Shown piece by piece: positions 19,027-27,531 of a DNA stretch of 64,000 bases. Under the pieces are notes generated by a model that searched no databases, was not told the DNA's origin, and worked only from the letters and a program-made list of their open reading frames with translations. Each line of letters begins with the position of its first letter. Within the stretch, counting starts at the first letter, position 1. The position numbers and the translations under genes are program-made. Origin of the DNA: Actinomyces glycerinitolerans (GTDB lineage Bacteria > Actinomycetota > Actinomycetes > Actinomycetales > Actinomycetaceae); the NCBI RefSeq assembly GCF_900098745.1, contig NZ_FQTT01000011.1:317281-381280 (forward strand), written 5' to 3'.

Positions 19027-20100
19027 ATGAGCATCCTCTCCCCCACCACCCTGCGCCGCGCGGGCGCCGCAGTGGCCGGCTCCACGCTACTGCTCGGCTC
19101 CACACTCGTGGGTCCCGCCGCCTTCGCCGACTACGGCGATGCGAGCGCCCATATTGACTTCACACTGTATGAGAACAAGACCGCCGACTTGGTCATGACC
19201 ATCGACATCGAAGGCGTGAGCGCCGACCTCTACTGCACGGAGGATGCGGCCGATCTTGATAGCCTCAAAGACATCGAAGACGCCGACGACGACATCGAGG
19301 TGACACTGTCCGCCGAGAACGACACCTGTGTGCTGTCCATGCTCGGCCTGCCCATCGTCGGCTCCACCGACGATGGGTTCTCCGTCAAGCACCAAGACGG
19401 CACCTACGTCGTCGAGATGTCCGGCTTCAGCGACTTGAGCGATTACGACTCCGCCACCCTGACGCTCACCTTCCCCGGCGACGTCATCGAAGCCGACGAG
19501 AACGCCACCATCTCCGGCCGCAAGGCCGACTGGGAGGATATCGCCGCACTCGACTCCCTCCAGGCGACCGGTTTCGACACCGCCGATCCGGCCACGCCGA
19601 GCCCCTCCGCCTCGGCCTCCGCCTCCGCCTCCGCGGAGCCCACCGACGCGCCGTCTCCTGCCACCGGAGACGCGGAGCCCACTCCCACGAGCGAAGCGGT
19701 TGCGGCACCCGCCGACGCCGACTCCGACGAGGGGCATTCGCTGCTGCCGATCGTTCTCGGCATCGTGGGCCTGCTGGCGATCGCCGGCGTCGTGGTCGGC
19801 GTCGTCGTCTACCAGAACCAGAAGAAGCACGCCGTCCCGGCCGCCGGCTACCCCGGCACCGGATACCCGGCCCAGCCTTATCAGCAGCCCGGCCAGCCGC
19901 CCTACAACCAGCCGGGATACGGCGCGCAGCAGCCTTACGGCCAGCAGGGTTCCGGCGTACAGCCGCAGCAGCCCGGCCAGCAGGCCTACGGAAACCCGCA
20001 GCAGTACCAGCCCGGCCAGCCCGGCTACGGCAATACGCAGCGGTACCAGCCCGGCCAGCCGCCCTACGGCCAGCAGCCCGGCCCCTACGGACACCAGTGA
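19027..20100 (+). CDS. LppM-like secreted protein with PGQ-repeat tail (paralogue)
   Basis: 357 aa paralogue of the previous gene: LRRAGAAVAGSTLLLGSTLVGPAAFA signal, LppM-like domain (IDFTLYENKTADLVMTIDIEG, Cys pair, LTLTFPGDVIEADENATISG). A Ser/Ala/Pro/Thr-rich stalk of ~50 residues is unique to this copy. Then come a membrane helix (LLPIVLGIVGLLAIAGVVVGVVVY), a basic stop (QNQKKH) and a long Tyr/Gln/Pro/Gly tail (GYGNTQRYQPGQ). Gene duplication with nearly identical promoter and signal regions is evident. Convergent with purA and separated from it by a terminator. Confidence 0.82.
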   Translation: MSILSPTTLRRAGAAVAGSTLLLGSTLVGPAAFADYGDASAHIDFTLYENKTADLVMTIDIEGVSADLYCTEDAADLDSLKDIEDADDDIEVTLSAENDTCVLSMLGLPIVGSTDDGFSVKHQDGTYVVEMSGFSDLSDYDSATLTLTFPGDVIEADENATISGRKADWEDIAALDSLQATGFDTADPATPSPSASASASASAEPTDAPSPATGDAEPTPTSEAVAAPADADSDEGHSLLPIVLGIVGLLAIAGVVVGVVVYQNQKKHAVPAAGYPGTGYPAQPYQQPGQPPYNQPGYGAQQPYGQQGSGVQPQQPGQQAYGNPQQYQPGQPGYGNTQRYQPGQPPYGQQPGPYGHQ

Positions 20101-20142
20101 ACTAGCGCCGTCCAGACGTCAGCGCGCCCGCGCGGCAACAGC

Positions 20143-20175
20143 GGCGGCCGGCCCCCACCTGCGGGGCCGGCCGCC
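20143..20175. terminator. Bidirectional terminator between the LppM-like gene and purA
   Basis: 13-bp perfect GC stem GGCGGCCGGCCCC / GGGGCCGGCCGCC with a 7-nt loop, placed 42 bp after one stop and 15 bp after the other. Confidence 0.75.
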
Positions 20176-20190
20176 GTCGTCGTTAACCGT

Positions 20191-21477
20191 TCAGCCGAGC
20201 AGCCGGTGCCGGGTGATGGTGGCCTCGCGGCCCGCACCCACCCCGATCGCGGAGATGCGGCAGCCGGCGAGCTCCTCGATGCGCAGCACGTAGTCGCGGG
20301 CGGCGGCGGGCAGGTCCTCGAAGCGGCGCACGCCGGTGATGTCCTCGCTCCAGCCGGGCAGCTCCTCGTAAACCGGCTTGGCGTGGTGGAAGTCGGTCTG
20401 GGTCAGCGGCATCTCGGAGGTGACCTCGCCGTCGACGTCGTAGGCGACGCACACGGGGATGGTCTCGTGTCCGGTGAGCACGTCGAGCTTGGTCATGACC
20501 AGGTCGGTGAGTCCGTTGACGCGGGCGGCGTAGCGGGTGACGACGGCGTCGTGCCACCCGCAGCGGCGCGGACGGCCGGTGGTGACCCCGTACTCGCCGC
20601 CCTCGGCGCGCAGCCGCTCCCCCATGGCGTCGGTGAGCTCGGTGGGGAAGGGGCCCTCGCCGACGCGGGTGGTGTAGGCCTTGACCACGCCGACGACGGC
20701 GTCGATGCGGGTGGGGCCCACCCCGGTGCCGGTGCAGGCGCCGCCGGCGGTCGGGTTGGAGGAGGTGACGAAGGGGTAGGTGCCGTGGTCGATGTCGAGC
20801 ATGGTGGCCTGCCCGGCCTCGAACAGGACGGTCTTGCCGGCGTCGAGGGCCTGATTGAGCAGCAGGGAGGTGTCCACCACCATGGGGCGCACGCGGTCGG
20901 CGTAGGACAGCAGCTCGTCCGCGACGGCGTCGGGGTCGATGGCGGGACGGTTGAAGACCTTCAGCAGCAGGCTGTTCTTCTGGGCGAGGGCGGAGTGAAC
21001 CTTCTGCCGCAGGATCGACTCGTCGAACAGGTCCTGCACGCGCAGGCCTACGCGGTTCATCTTGTCCGCATAGGTGGGGCCGATGCCGCGGCCGGTGGTG
21101 CCCAGTTGGCGGGCGCCGAGGAAGCGCTCGGTGGTGCGGTCCATGACCCGGTTGTAGGAGGGGATCAGGTGGGCGTTGGCGGAGATCTTCAGTGCGGAGG
21201 CGTCCTTGCCGCGGGAGGTGATCTCCTCGATCTCCTGGAATAGGACCTCCAGGTCCACCACCACGCCGTTGCCGATCACGGGGGTTACCCCGGGGGTGAG
21301 GACGCCTGCGGGAAGAAGGTGGAAGGCGAAGGTTTCGCCATCGATGACGACGGTGTGGCCGGCGTTGTTGCCGCCGTTGAACTTGACGACGTAGTCGACG
21401 CCCTGACCGAGCTGGTCGGTCGCCTTGCCCTTCCCTTCGTCTCCCCATTGAGTTCCGACGACGACGACGGCTGGCAT
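20191..21477 (-). CDS. purA: Adenylosuccinate synthetase
   Basis: 428 aa enzyme making adenylosuccinate from IMP, aspartate and GTP, the first committed step to AMP. The start ATG 21477 gives the canonical N-terminus [21 protein letters not shown] with the GDEGKGK phosphate loop. Further motifs are [44 protein letters not shown] and [12 protein letters not shown]. The 59 residues upstream in the same frame are not part of the protein. Stands alone, unlinked to the pur genes at 3-8 kb. Confidence 0.97.
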   Translation of the reverse strand: MPAVVVVGTQWGDEGKGKATDQLGQGVDYVVKFNGGNNAGHTVVIDGETFAFHLLPAGVLTPGVTPVIGNGVVVDLEVLFQEIEEITSRGKDASALKISANAHLIPSYNRVMDRTTERFLGARQLGTTGRGIGPTYADKMNRVGLRVQDLFDESILRQKVHSALAQKNSLLLKVFNRPAIDPDAVADELLSYADRVRPMVVDTSLLLNQALDAGKTVLFEAGQATMLDIDHGTYPFVTSSNPTAGGACTGTGVGPTRIDAVVGVVKAYTTRVGEGPFPTELTDAMGERLRAEGGEYGVTTGRPRRCGWHDAVVTRYAARVNGLTDLVMTKLDVLTGHETIPVCVAYDVDGEVTSEMPLTQTDFHHAKPVYEELPGWSEDITGVRRFEDLPAAARDYVLRIEELAGCRISAIGVGAGREATITRHRLLG

Positions 21478-21684
21478 TGCTGCTCCCTGTGTGCGTGGGT
21501 GCCCCGGAGGGCAGGCGCGGCCTGGGCGCGCCGCGGACAGCCTACCCGAGGCCCGGTGGGCGGGAGCCCATCTGTCTCGGCGCCCGCCCCCACCACCGGG
21601 CCCGGTTTTGCCGCTACTTGGCACCACTACCTCATACGACGACCCCGATCGCACCGGCGCCTGGTGGCCTGGGACGCGCCGCCC

Positions 21685-23406
21685 TCACCGCCCGGCTGTC
21701 ACCAGGTCCACGCCGCGCACACTGATATTTCCTCCAGCGGGGCCACCAGTCAGGTCCACCCCGACAACATGGGTGGAGGCCGCCTCTTCAGGCAGCACGA
21801 ACCTGATCGTGGCCAGGGTGTAGTCCCCGTTCGCGTCCGCCCTCGCCAGGTTCCGCAGCGCTTCAAGCCTCCCGGAGGGCTCCAGCACGTATCGAGAGCC
21901 ATCCGCCGCAGTCACCACGACGCGCAGTGGCGTATGCGTCAGGCCGTCTGCACGGTCCCCCGTGGGCGCCAGGTGGACGGCGAGGGACTGCACGTCGTGC
22001 GCGTCCGTGTCCAGGTGCCCACCACCGCCATCGGTAAGGGTGACGGCGGCCGTGAATGAGCGGGAGGACAGGACTCCCACCTCGGGGTACGGGCACCGGT
22101 CCGAATACTGGTTGGGATCCATATCCGCGTAGGTGCGGCAGGTGGTCACGCTTCCGCCATTGAGCGCGGTCAGTGCCGGTGCGTCGGCCGCATCACCGGA
22201 GGCAGTCCAGCTCACTCGCTCGACTCCGGGGGCGATGAGCCAGCGCGCCGGAATGCCGACGAGCTGCTCGGGCAGCTCAGCCATCGACGACGTGGGGATC
22301 GCCCCGGTCTCCCCCCGCACAGTCTGGGCCAGCCACTGCACGGCTACGTCCGTCAGCATGCGCTCGTGGTCGGCCGCTTTGGGCGCCTCCATCCCCTCGT
22401 CCAGTACCCGGTCGTCGAAGCCGCGCTCCGACAGCGCCCGGTTGATGTAGTTGTGCCCGTATCCGGGGAGCCGGACACTGATGGCCGGGGCACTGCGCGG
22501 CTGGCCGATATGCTCGGCCAGCCACATGGGGCCGGCCTGCTTGACATCGCGGTCGGCATCGCCGTCGACGGCGAGCAGGGGCACATACGCGGGCGCCGGA
22601 GCGGCGAAGTCTGCCTCCGGCCCGTCCGGGACACCGTAGTCGCCGCCGTAGGACATCAGTGAGGTGATGGGGCTCGCGGATTCCCGCCAGGACTCCACCG
22701 CGGCATTGGCGATGCCGGCGGAGCGCGAGTGCATGATGAGCGCGGTCCGGCTCGCGTCGACGGCCCCGGTCAGTCCTTCCCCCAGGACGGAGTCCCTTCC
22801 AGCCGATGCGGCGATGGCCTCCTCGCGCATGCGCCCGACGGTGGCGAGCCAGCCGGCGACTTGGTCATAGGGGGCGGACAGCTCCGCCCCCGACCACAGT
22901 GGGGACAGGTCGGGGATCAGCACTGCGTACCCCTGCGCGGCCAGGGCCTTGCCGAAATAGGTCATGCCCCGGTCCGCACGGATCTCCTCGACGCCCCTTG
23001 CGCAGGGGTAGCCGAAGGTGTCATCGGCGCAGCCGAAGGTGCGCAGGTGACTGAAGATCACCAGGGGCGCGCTCTGGGCCTCGGTATCGGGGGTGACCAG
23101 GACGCCGCGCACCGGCGCCCGGAACGCCCCGGGATTCGACTGGGGACCGAGCTCGACGTCGCCGAGGTCGAAATCCCTGACAACCGCGCCATCGCTGAGC
23201 TCAACCGTGGTGTGGGCGGGCACGCGGTCGACCGGGGCGTGCGGACCGTCCACGTCACCGGAGTCGATAACCGCGGTGGCCGTCTCCTTGACGGCGGGCT
23301 GTGACTGCTCCGGCCCATACCGGGCACCGGATGCCAGCAGCAACCCGATGACAACCGCCATGACGACCGCCAGCGATGCTCGACGGCGCAGTTGCCTTCG
23401 CATCAT
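21685..23406 (-). CDS. Secreted alpha/beta hydrolase (dienelactone-hydrolase / PAF-acetylhydrolase-like)
   Basis: 574 aa, starting at one of two consecutive ATG codons (23406, 23403) after GGGAGG. An N-terminal RRQLRRR then hydrophobic helix (VVMAVVIGLLLASG) makes a signal peptide or anchor. The hydrolase core has GVLVTP...PLVIFSHLRTFGC, the nucleophile elbow ALIMHSRSAGIANA, an Asp-containing LLAVDGDADRD and the His in LPGYGHNYINRALS. A C-terminal ~180 residues form a beta-rich domain, probably substrate- or surface-binding. Eight Cys suggest extracytoplasmic disulphides. Substrate unknown; lipid ester or polymer is a guess. Confidence 0.78.
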   Translation of the reverse strand: MMRRQLRRRASLAVVMAVVIGLLLASGARYGPEQSQPAVKETATAVIDSGDVDGPHAPVDRVPAHTTVELSDGAVVRDFDLGDVELGPQSNPGAFRAPVRGVLVTPDTEAQSAPLVIFSHLRTFGCADDTFGYPCARGVEEIRADRGMTYFGKALAAQGYAVLIPDLSPLWSGAELSAPYDQVAGWLATVGRMREEAIAASAGRDSVLGEGLTGAVDASRTALIMHSRSAGIANAAVESWRESASPITSLMSYGGDYGVPDGPEADFAAPAPAYVPLLAVDGDADRDVKQAGPMWLAEHIGQPRSAPAISVRLPGYGHNYINRALSERGFDDRVLDEGMEAPKAADHERMLTDVAVQWLAQTVRGETGAIPTSSMAELPEQLVGIPARWLIAPGVERVSWTASGDAADAPALTALNGGSVTTCRTYADMDPNQYSDRCPYPEVGVLSSRSFTAAVTLTDGGGGHLDTDAHDVQSLAVHLAPTGDRADGLTHTPLRVVVTAADGSRYVLEPSGRLEALRNLARADANGDYTLATIRFVLPEEAASTHVVGVDLTGGPAGGNISVRGVDLVTAGR

Positions 23407-23615
23407 GAATCCTCCCGAGAAACTCAGCATCAGGGCGTCCACGACGACTCTGCGCGCGCCCGGCATCCACGTTGCGATACGGGATCGCGGCCGGGAAGAG
23501 CCCGGAGGAGGAGATGACGCCGCGAGGGCTCCTTCTCGGAAACGACCTCCATGGCTCCGGCCTCCTGCGCACGACGCACACGCAGCGGGATCCGGCGCGC
23601 ATTGTCAACGCCGCC

Positions 23616-23644
23616 TTGCGAGCCGTAACGATAATCATTACCGT
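23616..23644 (+). promoter_or_regulatory. Promoter of aztD with overlapping Zur-type operator
   Basis: TTGCGA (23616-23621), 17-bp spacer, TACCGT (23639-23644), then 7 nt to the ATG: a leaderless promoter. The 17-bp near-palindrome GTAACGATAATCATTAC (23625-23641) matches the AT-rich TGATAATNATTATCA-type Zur box and covers the spacer and the first half of the -10. Zinc-loaded Zur would shut this promoter; zinc starvation would open it. Confidence 0.75.
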
Positions 23645-23651
23645 TTGCGGC

Positions 23652-24950
23652 ATGAGAGTCCAGCACCTTCCGCACACCCTTGCACTTGCCACCGCGGCCG
23701 TCCTCGTGCTGTCCGCCGCAGCGTGCTCCAACGCCTCCGCGCCCACCACCAGCTCGCCCAACGGCGATAGGGACGGCGCGGGCGCGCAGGCATCCGCCTC
23801 GGAGAAGCCGGTGGAGGTCAGCGATGTGGATCCGCGCGCCGCCATCGCCTATGAGGGCGGTATCCAGATCGTCGACACCTCCGACGGCACCGTCGTGGCG
23901 GACATCAAGAAGGAGGGGTTCCTGCGCCTCAACCCGGCCGGGGACGGCCGCCATGTGCTGGTCTCCTCCTCCGAAGGCTTCGAGGTCCTGGACCTGGGAA
24001 TGATCGTCAAGCCCCACGGCGACCACAACCACTACTACACCACCACCCCCGGCCTCACCGGCTCCGTGATCGCGGCGCAGACCCCCGGACACGTCGTCAC
24101 CCACGCCGGGAAGACTGCCGTCTTCGACGACGGCACCGGCACAGTCACCATGTTCGACACCAAGGCACTGGAGGACGGCCAGCTCAGCCCCGACGAGCTG
24201 ACCAGCTTCCAGACGAACGACCCGCACCACGGCGTCGCCGTCCCCCTGGTCAGTGGCAGCGTCCTGGTAACCGAGGGGACCGAGGACGAGCGGCACACGG
24301 TCCACGAACGCAAGGCCGACGGGAGCATCGGCGCCGAGTCCACCGACTGCCCCGGCGTCCATGGCGAGGCCACTGCACAGGGCGAGGACGTGGCCAGCTT
24401 CGGCTGCACCAACGGCTCGGTGGTGTTCCGCGACGGGCAGTTCCACAAGGTGCCGGTGCCGGAGGCGTACCAGCGCAGCGGAAACCAGTTCGGTTCCCCC
24501 GAATCCCCGTACGTGCTCACGGACTACAAGACCGTTGAGCCGGTGGACGGCGCCGCGCCGGAGCACCCCACGAAGGTCGGCATCATCGATACGACCGATG
24601 CCACCACCACAACCGTGGAGCTGGGCTCGGCCTACTGGTTCCGCTCCTTCGGCCGCGGCGCCGCCGGGGAGGGAGTGGTACTGACCTACGACGGCCGGCT
24701 CAACCTCATCGACCCGGCATCGGCCGCGGTGACCAAGCAGGTGGACGTGGTCACGCCTTGGACGGAGAACGAGAACTGGCAGGAGCCCGGGCCCAATGTG
24801 AAGACGGCCGGCGACTTCGCCTACATCACCGACCCCACCGCCAAGAAGCTGCACCTGGTGCAGATCTCCACCGGCAAGCTGCTCTCCAGCCTGGACCTGT
24901 CGGTGGTGCCCAATGAAATGGCGGTGATCGACGCCGAGCTGAAGCAGTAA
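23652..24950 (+). CDS. aztD: Zinc metallochaperone AztD-like lipoprotein
   Basis: 432 aa. The start ATG 23652 lies just after the Zur-type promoter. The signal peptide ends in a lipobox, SAAAC (Cys25), so it is anchored outside the membrane. The remainder reads as a beta-propeller with repeated short strands (YEGGIQIVDTSDGTVV, LRLNPAGDGRHVLV, YDGRLNLIDPAS). The zinc-binding cluster PHGDHNHYY lies at residues 121-129; a further GVHGEA His region and two Cys (DCPG, FGCTNG) follow. In known systems AztD hands zinc to AztC of an AztABC importer; no such transporter is adjacent here. Confidence 0.87.
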   Translation: MRVQHLPHTLALATAAVLVLSAAACSNASAPTTSSPNGDRDGAGAQASASEKPVEVSDVDPRAAIAYEGGIQIVDTSDGTVVADIKKEGFLRLNPAGDGRHVLVSSSEGFEVLDLGMIVKPHGDHNHYYTTTPGLTGSVIAAQTPGHVVTHAGKTAVFDDGTGTVTMFDTKALEDGQLSPDELTSFQTNDPHHGVAVPLVSGSVLVTEGTEDERHTVHERKADGSIGAESTDCPGVHGEATAQGEDVASFGCTNGSVVFRDGQFHKVPVPEAYQRSGNQFGSPESPYVLTDYKTVEPVDGAAPEHPTKVGIIDTTDATTTTVELGSAYWFRSFGRGAAGEGVVLTYDGRLNLIDPASAAVTKQVDVVTPWTENENWQEPGPNVKTAGDFAYITDPTAKKLHLVQISTGKLLSSLDLSVVPNEMAVIDAELKQ

Positions 24951-24956
24951 CCGGTG

Positions 24957-24989
24957 CCGGGTAGCGCGGCGCCGAGCCGCGCTACCCGG
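24957..24989. terminator. Bidirectional terminator between aztD and the DUF624 gene
   Basis: 14-bp perfect stem CCGGGTAGCGCGGC / GCCGCGCTACCCGG with a 5-nt loop. It overlaps the last codons of the convergent DUF624 gene. Confidence 0.75.
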
Positions 24990-25617
24990 TGGATGTACGG
25001 GCGTCCTCACGCAGACGGTCGATGACGGGCCGCTGCACCAGAGCCATGAGGTAACCGATGAAGGCGACGCCGAGCAGCACCACGAACCAGCCGGCGGCGG
25101 CACGCGCGCCCGGCAGGGCCACCACCAAGACCACGGGGGCGGCAAGCAGAAGCAGGCACACGGCGGTGCGGCCGAGTGCCCCGACGGCCAGGCGCGCCGC
25201 ATTGGCCACGTGCGCGCCGACGGTGTTGTCGAAGAAGGCGACCAGCGGCACCAGCCAGATCAGGACGGCGACGATCAGCAGCGCCCCGGCGTCGACCAGA
25301 CCGGTCAGGGCGGCACCGCCCAGCTGGGACAGCGACAGGTTCATCCAGGCGGCCAGTCCCGCCGCGGTGAGCGTCGGCAGCCACCAGGCCAGCGACTGGA
25401 CCAAGTTGGTGCGGAAGGAGTGCCACCAGGTGCGCACCGTGTAGGTGTCCTCGTCGCGCACCATTTCCATCACCACGCGGGCGCAGGCGGTAAGCGCTGC
25501 GCCCGCGGTGATGATCGGCAGACACGCCAGCAGGGTGAGCAGGTTGACGACGACGAGGTCGGCGGCCGCGGACCAGGCCCGGTAGAAGGCCGAGTCGGGT
25601 CTTAAGAAACCGGGCAT
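24982..25617 (-). CDS. DUF624 (YesL-like) membrane protein of a sugar ABC operon
   Basis: 211 aa with about five membrane helices. The start MPGFLRPDSAFYRAWSAAADLVVVNLLTLLACLPIITAGAA is typical of DUF624/YesL. The mid loop RDEDTYTVRTWWHSFRTNLVQS also matches the family. These proteins are regularly encoded next to CUT1 sugar ABC transporters. Their role is unknown but likely membrane-associated and tied to the transporter. It lies 13 bp after the second permease gene and ends in a shared terminator. Confidence 0.85.
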   Translation of the reverse strand: MPGFLRPDSAFYRAWSAAADLVVVNLLTLLACLPIITAGAALTACARVVMEMVRDEDTYTVRTWWHSFRTNLVQSLAWWLPTLTAAGLAAWMNLSLSQLGGAALTGLVDAGALLIVAVLIWLVPLVAFFDNTVGAHVANAARLAVGALGRTAVCLLLLAAPVVLVVALPGARAAAGWFVVLLGVAFIGYLMALVQRPVIDRLREDARTSTG

Positions 25618-25630
25618 GGCGCGGGCCGGC

Positions 25631-26539
25631 TCAGCCCTTGACGGCCCCGGCGGCGACGCCCTCGACGATGTACTTCTGGCCGAAGGCGTAGAAGACGACG
25701 ATCGGGATGATGGCCAGGACCAGCATGGCCATCTGGGCGCCCATGTCGCGGTTGCCGTTGGAGCCGACGAGCATCTGGATGACGATGGGCACCGTCTTGT
25801 AGCGCTCGTCCTGGCCGATGACCAGGTTCGGCAGGAGGAAGTCGTTCCACACCCACATGGCGTTCAGGACCGCGACCGTCACCGAGGTTGGCTTGAGCAG
25901 CGGCATGACCACCCGGAAGTAGCTCTGCAGCGGGGTGCAGCCGTCCATGTAGGCGGCCTCCTCGATGTCCATCGGCACGGACTTGATGAAGCCCGCGAAC
26001 AGGAACACGGACAGGCCGCCGCCGAAGCCCAGGTAGAGGATGATCATGCCCCACGGCGTCGCCAGGCCCAGCGCGTCGGCGATCTTGACGGTGGGGAACA
26101 TGACCAGCTGGAAGGGGGCAATCATGGAGAAGGCGAACAGGTAGTAGATCAGGGAGGTCCACCAGGTCTTGACGCGGGTGATGTAGTACGCGGTCATGGC
26201 CGTCAGCAGCACGATCACCGCCACCGAGCCGACGGTGATGAACAGCGACCAGCCCAGGGCCCGGGCGAAGCCGGACAGCTGCAGACCGGTGATGTAGTTG
26301 GTCAGCCCGGCGAAGGTCTCGCCGGTGGGCAGGGAGAAGGGCGAGTCGGAGATGAAGAACTTGCCCTTGAAGGAGTTGATCAGGATGAACAGCAGCGGAA
26401 TGATCCAGATCAGCGACAGCACCGTCAGCAGGGCGGTGAGCAGGTTCTGACCGGCCGTCTGCTTGCGGCGGGCGGGCTTGGAGGGCTGCATCGGCTTGAT
26501 GGCCGTCGGGCCCATGGGGGCGAGGGTCTCGGTGCTCAC
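25631..26539 (-). CDS. Carbohydrate ABC transporter permease (MalG/CUT1 type)
   Basis: 302 aa permease with six predicted helices. The EAA loop reads EEAAYMDGCTPLQSYFRVVMPLLKP, the coupling motif for the ATPase. The C-terminus ends AFGQKYIVEGVAAGAVKG, typical of MalG-type subunits. The start is GTG at 26539, overlapping the stop of the MalF-type gene by four bases (GTGA). No ATPase is encoded here, so a shared MsiK-type ATPase is likely used, as in many Actinobacteria. Confidence 0.94.
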   Translation of the reverse strand: MSTETLAPMGPTAIKPMQPSKPARRKQTAGQNLLTALLTVLSLIWIIPLLFILINSFKGKFFISDSPFSLPTGETFAGLTNYITGLQLSGFARALGWSLFITVGSVAVIVLLTAMTAYYITRVKTWWTSLIYYLFAFSMIAPFQLVMFPTVKIADALGLATPWGMIILYLGFGGGLSVFLFAGFIKSVPMDIEEAAYMDGCTPLQSYFRVVMPLLKPTSVTVAVLNAMWVWNDFLLPNLVIGQDERYKTVPIVIQMLVGSNGNRDMGAQMAMLVLAIIPIVVFYAFGQKYIVEGVAAGAVKG

Positions 26540-27381
26540 GCTTCAACCTCCTTGGCGCGGGTCGCACGCAGCTGCAGCACGGCGATGACGGAAACGATGA
26601 TGAAGAAGATGACGGCCTGCGCCTGGGCGATGCCCTGCTTGCCGACCTGCTTGTACATCAGGTCGACGATGTTCAGCGCCGCCATCTGCGTCTGCTTGAG
26701 CGGAGCGCCGTTGGTCAGCGCCAGGTTCTGGTCGTACATCTTGAAGGTGTTGGCCAGGGTGAGGAACAGGCAGATGGTGATGGAGGGCATCACCATCGGG
26801 ATGGTGACGTGACGCAGGGTCATCCACTTACCGGCACCGTCGATCTGGGACGCCTCGATCAGCTCCGGCGGCACGTTCTGCAGGCCGGCGATGTAGATGA
26901 TCATCATGTAGCCCATGAGCTGCCAGTTGATCAGCAGGATCAGGCCGAGCATGCCCAGGTGCCAGTCGTTGACGATGGTCTGGCCCCAGTGGCGCAGGAT
27001 CGCGTTGAGCATGACCTGCCAGGTGTAGCCCAGCACGATGCCGCCGATCAGGTTCGGCATGAAGAACACCGAGCGGAACAGGTTGGTGCCGCGCAGCTTG
27101 CGGGTGAGCAGGTAGGCCAGGGCGAAGGCGCCGAGGTTGACGGTGATGATGGATATGGCCGAGACCAGGGCCGTGAAGCCGAGCGCCTTGACGAATCCGG
27201 TGTTGCCGGTCAGCGCGGTCTGGTAGTTGGCGAAGCCGACCCACTTGGCGTTGGTCAGCGTGGTGAACTTGGTCAGCGACAGGTACAGGCCCATGAAGAA
27301 GGGCACGATGAACGCGATGAGGAAGGCGATCAGCGTGGGGCCGGTGAAGACGACGAAATACTTCTTGAGCGACTTGGTCAT
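26536..27381 (-). CDS. Carbohydrate ABC transporter permease (MalF/CUT1 type)
   Basis: 281 aa; the start MTKSLKKYFVVF at 27381 is preferred over an upstream ATG that lacks a ribosome binding site and adds 27 hydrophilic residues. Six helices. The EAA loop is PPELIEASQIDGAGKWMTLRHVTIPMVMP. Located downstream of the binding-protein gene across a stem-loop, and coupled to the MalG-type gene. Substrate unknown. Confidence 0.93.
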   Translation of the reverse strand: MTKSLKKYFVVFTGPTLIAFLIAFIVPFFMGLYLSLTKFTTLTNAKWVGFANYQTALTGNTGFVKALGFTALVSAISIITVNLGAFALAYLLTRKLRGTNLFRSVFFMPNLIGGIVLGYTWQVMLNAILRHWGQTIVNDWHLGMLGLILLINWQLMGYMMIIYIAGLQNVPPELIEASQIDGAGKWMTLRHVTIPMVMPSITICLFLTLANTFKMYDQNLALTNGAPLKQTQMAALNIVDLMYKQVGKQGIAQAQAVIFFIIVSVIAVLQLRATRAKEVEA

Positions 27382-27441
27382 GTGTGTCTCGAGGGGTTCA
27401 CGGAGGCGGGGTGGCAACGGCGCGTTTGAGTGGGAATGACA

Positions 27442-27473
27442 GGCGGCGCCCGGCAGTGTCACCGGGCGCCGCC
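27442..27473 (-). terminator. Stem-loop between sugar-binding protein and permease genes
   Basis: 12-bp perfect stem GGCGGCGCCCGG / CCGGGCGCCGCC, 8-nt loop, 58 bp after the binding-protein stop. In such operons a partial terminator or mRNA-stabilising hairpin here gives more binding protein than permease. Confidence 0.65.
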
Positions 27474-27531
27474 GTCGTCAATTCGTGATTCTACAAGGGC
27501 CACTCAACGGCCGTTGTGGGAGTGCGGAGAA

